Below are positions 7,324-9,477 of a stretch of 9,477 nucleotides of DNA, piece by piece. The stretch is taken from positions 1 to 9,477 of the forward strand of contig JAPOHM010000045.1 of NCBI GenBank assembly GCA_029979405.1. Reading direction: 5' to 3'. The notes under the pieces were generated by a model, which did not search any database, was not told the origin of the DNA, and saw only the letters and a list, made by a program, of their open reading frames with translations. The position numbers and the translations under genes were made by a program. The DNA comes from Methanobacteriota archaeon (GTDB lineage: Archaea > Thermoplasmatota > Poseidoniia > Poseidoniales > Poseidoniaceae). The stretch's first letter is position 1; every line of letters starts with the position of its first letter.

Positions 7324-9048
7324 ATGCCGGTGGACCCCAGTTCGGTTAATTTGCCCCCGAATCCCGGCGTCTATTTGTTCAAAACAAAATCTGACAGAGT
7401 TTTGTATGTAGGAAAAGCTACTGTATTATCTCAGAGAATTAGATCATACTTTGCAACAAATCCTGATAGAGCAATGATACCTGAATTAGTAAGAAGAGCC
7501 GATGAAATTGAATGTATAGTTACGAACTCTCCTCAAGAAGCACTGGTCTTGGAAAGACAATTGATAAGACAACATAGGCCAAGATATAACTCAATGTTAA
7601 AAGACGACAAATCGTTTCCTTTTCTCGCACTGACAAAGGAAGAATTTCCCAAGATATTGTACACAAGACACCCTCCTGAAGATGCATGGAGGTGGGGCCC
7701 ATTTCCCAATGCGGGAGCAGCAAAACAAGTGGTTCAGTTGTTAAGAAGGAACTTTGGTATTCGAGACTGCAACGAACTACTTCCACAAGGTTGTCTTTCG
7801 ATGCACATTGGGTTGTGCGCTGGGCCTTGCATAGAAGCGGGAAATTATTCTGATAGGGTGCAAAATGTTCGAAAAATATTGGACGGAAATGCTACTGAAT
7901 TAATTGAAGAGTTGGCCACTCAAATGGATGAATATTCGAAAAATATGGAATATGAAAAAGCAGCTCAGAATAGAGACATGATAAAATCGGTTAGAAGCGT
8001 TACAAGCCAGCAAGTGATTTATTCAACAGTGTACAGAGATTGCGACGCAATAGGAATCGGCGTAAAGGGCGACCTCGCTGCAATAGTTGTTCTTCATGCA
8101 GATGAAGGAGTCATAAAAGGTCAGGAAAATTGGCCAGTAATACACAGAGGAGACGAGGGAGAATCTGTTGCAATGTTCGTTGTAGACCACTATTCAGATA
8201 GAAGGCCCCCGAGAATAATTTTAACTCCAACGCCACTAAGTGAAACCGTAATCGAGTGGTTGTCTGAAAGGCGTGGTAGCGTTGTTGAAAATAGAACGCC
8301 CTCAAGAGGTGATTTTGCTACCCTATCTACGTTGGCAAAACAGAATGCAAACATCCAGATTGAAAGGCTGTCAAACAAAAGCAGTGGATCATTAGAGCAG
8401 CGAGCCGCCGATGAAGGTGCGGCACTTCTCCAAATGAATTCGCTTGACCACATTGTATGTTTTGACATGGCGCAATTCCTTGGAGATTCAAGAGTCGGAG
8501 CGAGTGTCTGCCTTCGCAATGGGAGACCTGCAAAAAAAGAATACAGAACATACACTGTAAAGGGTGATGCTCTTGATGACCTTAGAATGATGTCAGAAGT
8601 TGTTGAGAGGTGGATAAAGAGAGTTGATGATTGGCCAGATTTGTTACTAATTGACGGTGGACAAACTCATCTATCTGTAATTTCAAAAGTCCTTGAAAAG
8701 CACGGTGTGAAAGATAGAATGCAACTTGCTAGTCTCGCTAAAAGAGAGGAGACAATACATAGGGAAGGAAAGGACGACCTCGTTTTAGATAGGAGAGGTA
8801 GGGTGCTGGTTCACGCTAGAGATGAAGCACACAGATTCGTCAACAAATTCCATCGCAAATCAAGGTCTAAAAAGAAATTGACCGACCCCCTAGAAGGTGT
8901 CGAAGGTCTCGGTGCTAAAAAATTACAATCGCTGATTCGACATTTTGGGGGAAGGCAAGGCATTGCTCACGCAACAGTCAACGACCTGAAAACCGTACCT
9001 GGAATAGGACCATCATTAGCCAAGAGAATTTATGATTCTCTTCACTGA
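7324..9048 (+). CDS. uvrC: UvrC, excinuclease ABC subunit C (nucleotide excision repair)
   Basis: A 574-residue UvrC, near the usual 590-620. With UvrB it cuts the damaged strand on both sides of a lesion. The N-terminal GIY-YIG nuclease is clear: P-G-V-Y at 14-17, L-Y-V-G-K-A at 27-32, R-I-R-S-Y-F at 38-43, E77 in A-L-V-L-E, and the R-P-R-Y-N box at 85-89. C149, C157, C165 and C169 match the four-cysteine cluster of the family. A UVR motif (about 195-229) would bind UvrB. The RNase H-like nuclease has D381, the L-I-D-G-G-Q loop with D444, and R-D-E-A-H-R-F (499-505). Two helix-hairpin-helix motifs (about 525-572) end the protein. The frame stays open upstream to 7090, but ATG 7324 puts the LPPNPGVY box at the family's normal distance from the start. 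No Shine-Dalgarno is seen. The system is bacterial in origin, so presence in an archaeon implies transfer. The end overlaps the convergent gene by 7 bases. Confidence 0.96.
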   Translation: MPVDPSSVNLPPNPGVYLFKTKSDRVLYVGKATVLSQRIRSYFATNPDRAMIPELVRRADEIECIVTNSPQEALVLERQLIRQHRPRYNSMLKDDKSFPFLALTKEEFPKILYTRHPPEDAWRWGPFPNAGAAKQVVQLLRRNFGIRDCNELLPQGCLSMHIGLCAGPCIEAGNYSDRVQNVRKILDGNATELIEELATQMDEYSKNMEYEKAAQNRDMIKSVRSVTSQQVIYSTVYRDCDAIGIGVKGDLAAIVVLHADEGVIKGQENWPVIHRGDEGESVAMFVVDHYSDRRPPRIILTPTPLSETVIEWLSERRGSVVENRTPSRGDFATLSTLAKQNANIQIERLSNKSSGSLEQRAADEGAALLQMNSLDHIVCFDMAQFLGDSRVGASVCLRNGRPAKKEYRTYTVKGDALDDLRMMSEVVERWIKRVDDWPDLLLIDGGQTHLSVISKVLEKHGVKDRMQLASLAKREETIHREGKDDLVLDRRGRVLVHARDEAHRFVNKFHRKSRSKKKLTDPLEGVEGLGAKKLQSLIRHFGGRQGIAHATVNDLKTVPGIGPSLAKRIYDSLH

Positions 9049-9477
9049 TTCCACATTTCATCATCATACAGATCATAATCAGATGATGAGTTAAAAGTTG
9101 GATCATTTCCAGCACTCAATGAAGCAAAATCTGAGTCTGATAGACCACCCTTTGAAGTACTAACTTTCTGAACTTCTTGGGCTTCTTTTGCTTCCCGAAT
9201 CTTCCGTTTCTTCTTACGACGTGCTCTAACTCTCCAAATTATCAAACCGAGCAAAATTGTTGGATAAATCCAAATTTGAGAGAGAATATAAAACCAAGTC
9301 ACTACAAGCCTGAATTCCACCTCTTCACCAGCATAGAGTGACTCCAACGAAATGGTAATTTTCTGCCTGCCATCATCAAGGTACTCAATTTTCTCCCAAC
9401 CGTTTGCGGTTTGGAAGTCTTCGAGGACAATTCCATCCGGCATGACAAATGTAACATCTCCTCTGAGGTCGGCATCG
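9042..9477 (-). CDS. Single-pass membrane protein (3' part, cut by right edge)
   Basis: The frame is open from the right edge to a TGA at 9044-9042. An ATG at 9443 exists, but the eleven codons before it (A-D-L-R-G-D-V-T-F-V) read as a continuous beta-strand-rich domain, so the gene very probably begins outside the window. From the visible part: an extracellular-type segment with alternating hydrophobic strands (to about 60 residues), a hydrophobic helix of about 25 residues (L-V-V-T-W-F-Y-I-L-S to L-L-G-L-I-I-W), a strongly basic R-V-R-A-R-R-K-K-K-R-K stretch, and a roughly 50-residue Ser/Asp-rich cytoplasmic tail ending D-D-E-M-W-N-Q. By the positive-inside rule the N-terminal part is outside. 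The layout mirrors the end of the giant surface protein. I do not recognise a family; it may be another large surface protein. It is convergent with uvrC and shares 7 bases with it. Confidence 0.85.
   Translation of the reverse strand, partial: DADLRGDVTFVMPDGIVLEDFQTANGWEKIEYLDDGRQKITISLESLYAGEEVEFRLVVTWFYILSQIWIYPTILLGLIIWRVRARRKKKRKIREAKEAQEVQKVSTSKGGLSDSDFASLSAGNDPTFNSSSDYDLYDDEMWNQ

Noticed and set aside
8190..8555. 121-codon minus-strand open frame opposite uvrC
   Set aside because: It is antisense to the conserved RNase H-like part of uvrC; serine- and leucine-rich translation typical of a shadow.
9042..9443. Treating the right-edge membrane protein as a complete 133-residue gene starting at ATG 9443
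   Set aside because: The frame remains open to the window edge and the codons before the ATG continue a plausible strand-rich domain, so a partial gene is more likely.

Overview
The window most likely comes from an uncultured euryarchaeon, and a marine Thermoplasmatota lineage (Marine Group II/III, Poseidoniia-like) is my best guess. The reasons are as follows. Base composition is A+T-rich. AGA/AGG and ATA codons are common. Start regions look archaeal, with TATA-like boxes about 25-30 bases before apparently leaderless starts, plus one AGGTG-type ribosome site. A very large PKD-rich surface protein is anchored by a C-terminal membrane helix. A winged-helix/STAND ATPase and a bacterial-type UvrC lie in the same block. 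The lineage is an inference; no rRNA or other phylogenetic marker is present.

Layout, left to right. (1) Positions 2-499, minus: the N-terminal 166 codons of an unrecognised secreted protein, cut by the left edge. (2) Positions 550-5121, minus: a 1523-residue surface protein with signal peptide, right-handed beta-helix, one Ig/CarboxypepD_reg-like domain, about six PKD/cadherin-like repeats, a membrane-proximal Ig-like domain, a transmembrane helix and a short cytoplasmic tail. (3) Positions 5198-7237, minus: a 679-residue winged-helix + STAND NTPase + alpha-helical repeat protein. (4) Positions 7324-9048, plus: uvrC, divergent from the ATPase across an 86-base gap. (5) Positions 9042-9477, minus: the C-terminal part of another single-pass membrane protein, cut by the right edge and overlapping the end of uvrC by 7 bases.

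Genes 3, 2 and 1 run in the same direction with gaps of 76 and 50 bases. Each gap holds its own candidate TATA box, so they could be one cluster with internal promoters rather than a strict operon. The gap between the ATPase gene and the giant surface protein holds two nearly concentric inverted repeats, and the ATPase has a DNA-binding domain, so a regulator/target pair is an attractive but untested idea. UvrC is a nucleotide excision repair nuclease and appears functionally unrelated to its neighbours. Coding density is very high. No tRNA, rRNA, CRISPR array, insertion sequence or long non-coding stretch was seen, and no gap exceeds 86 bases.
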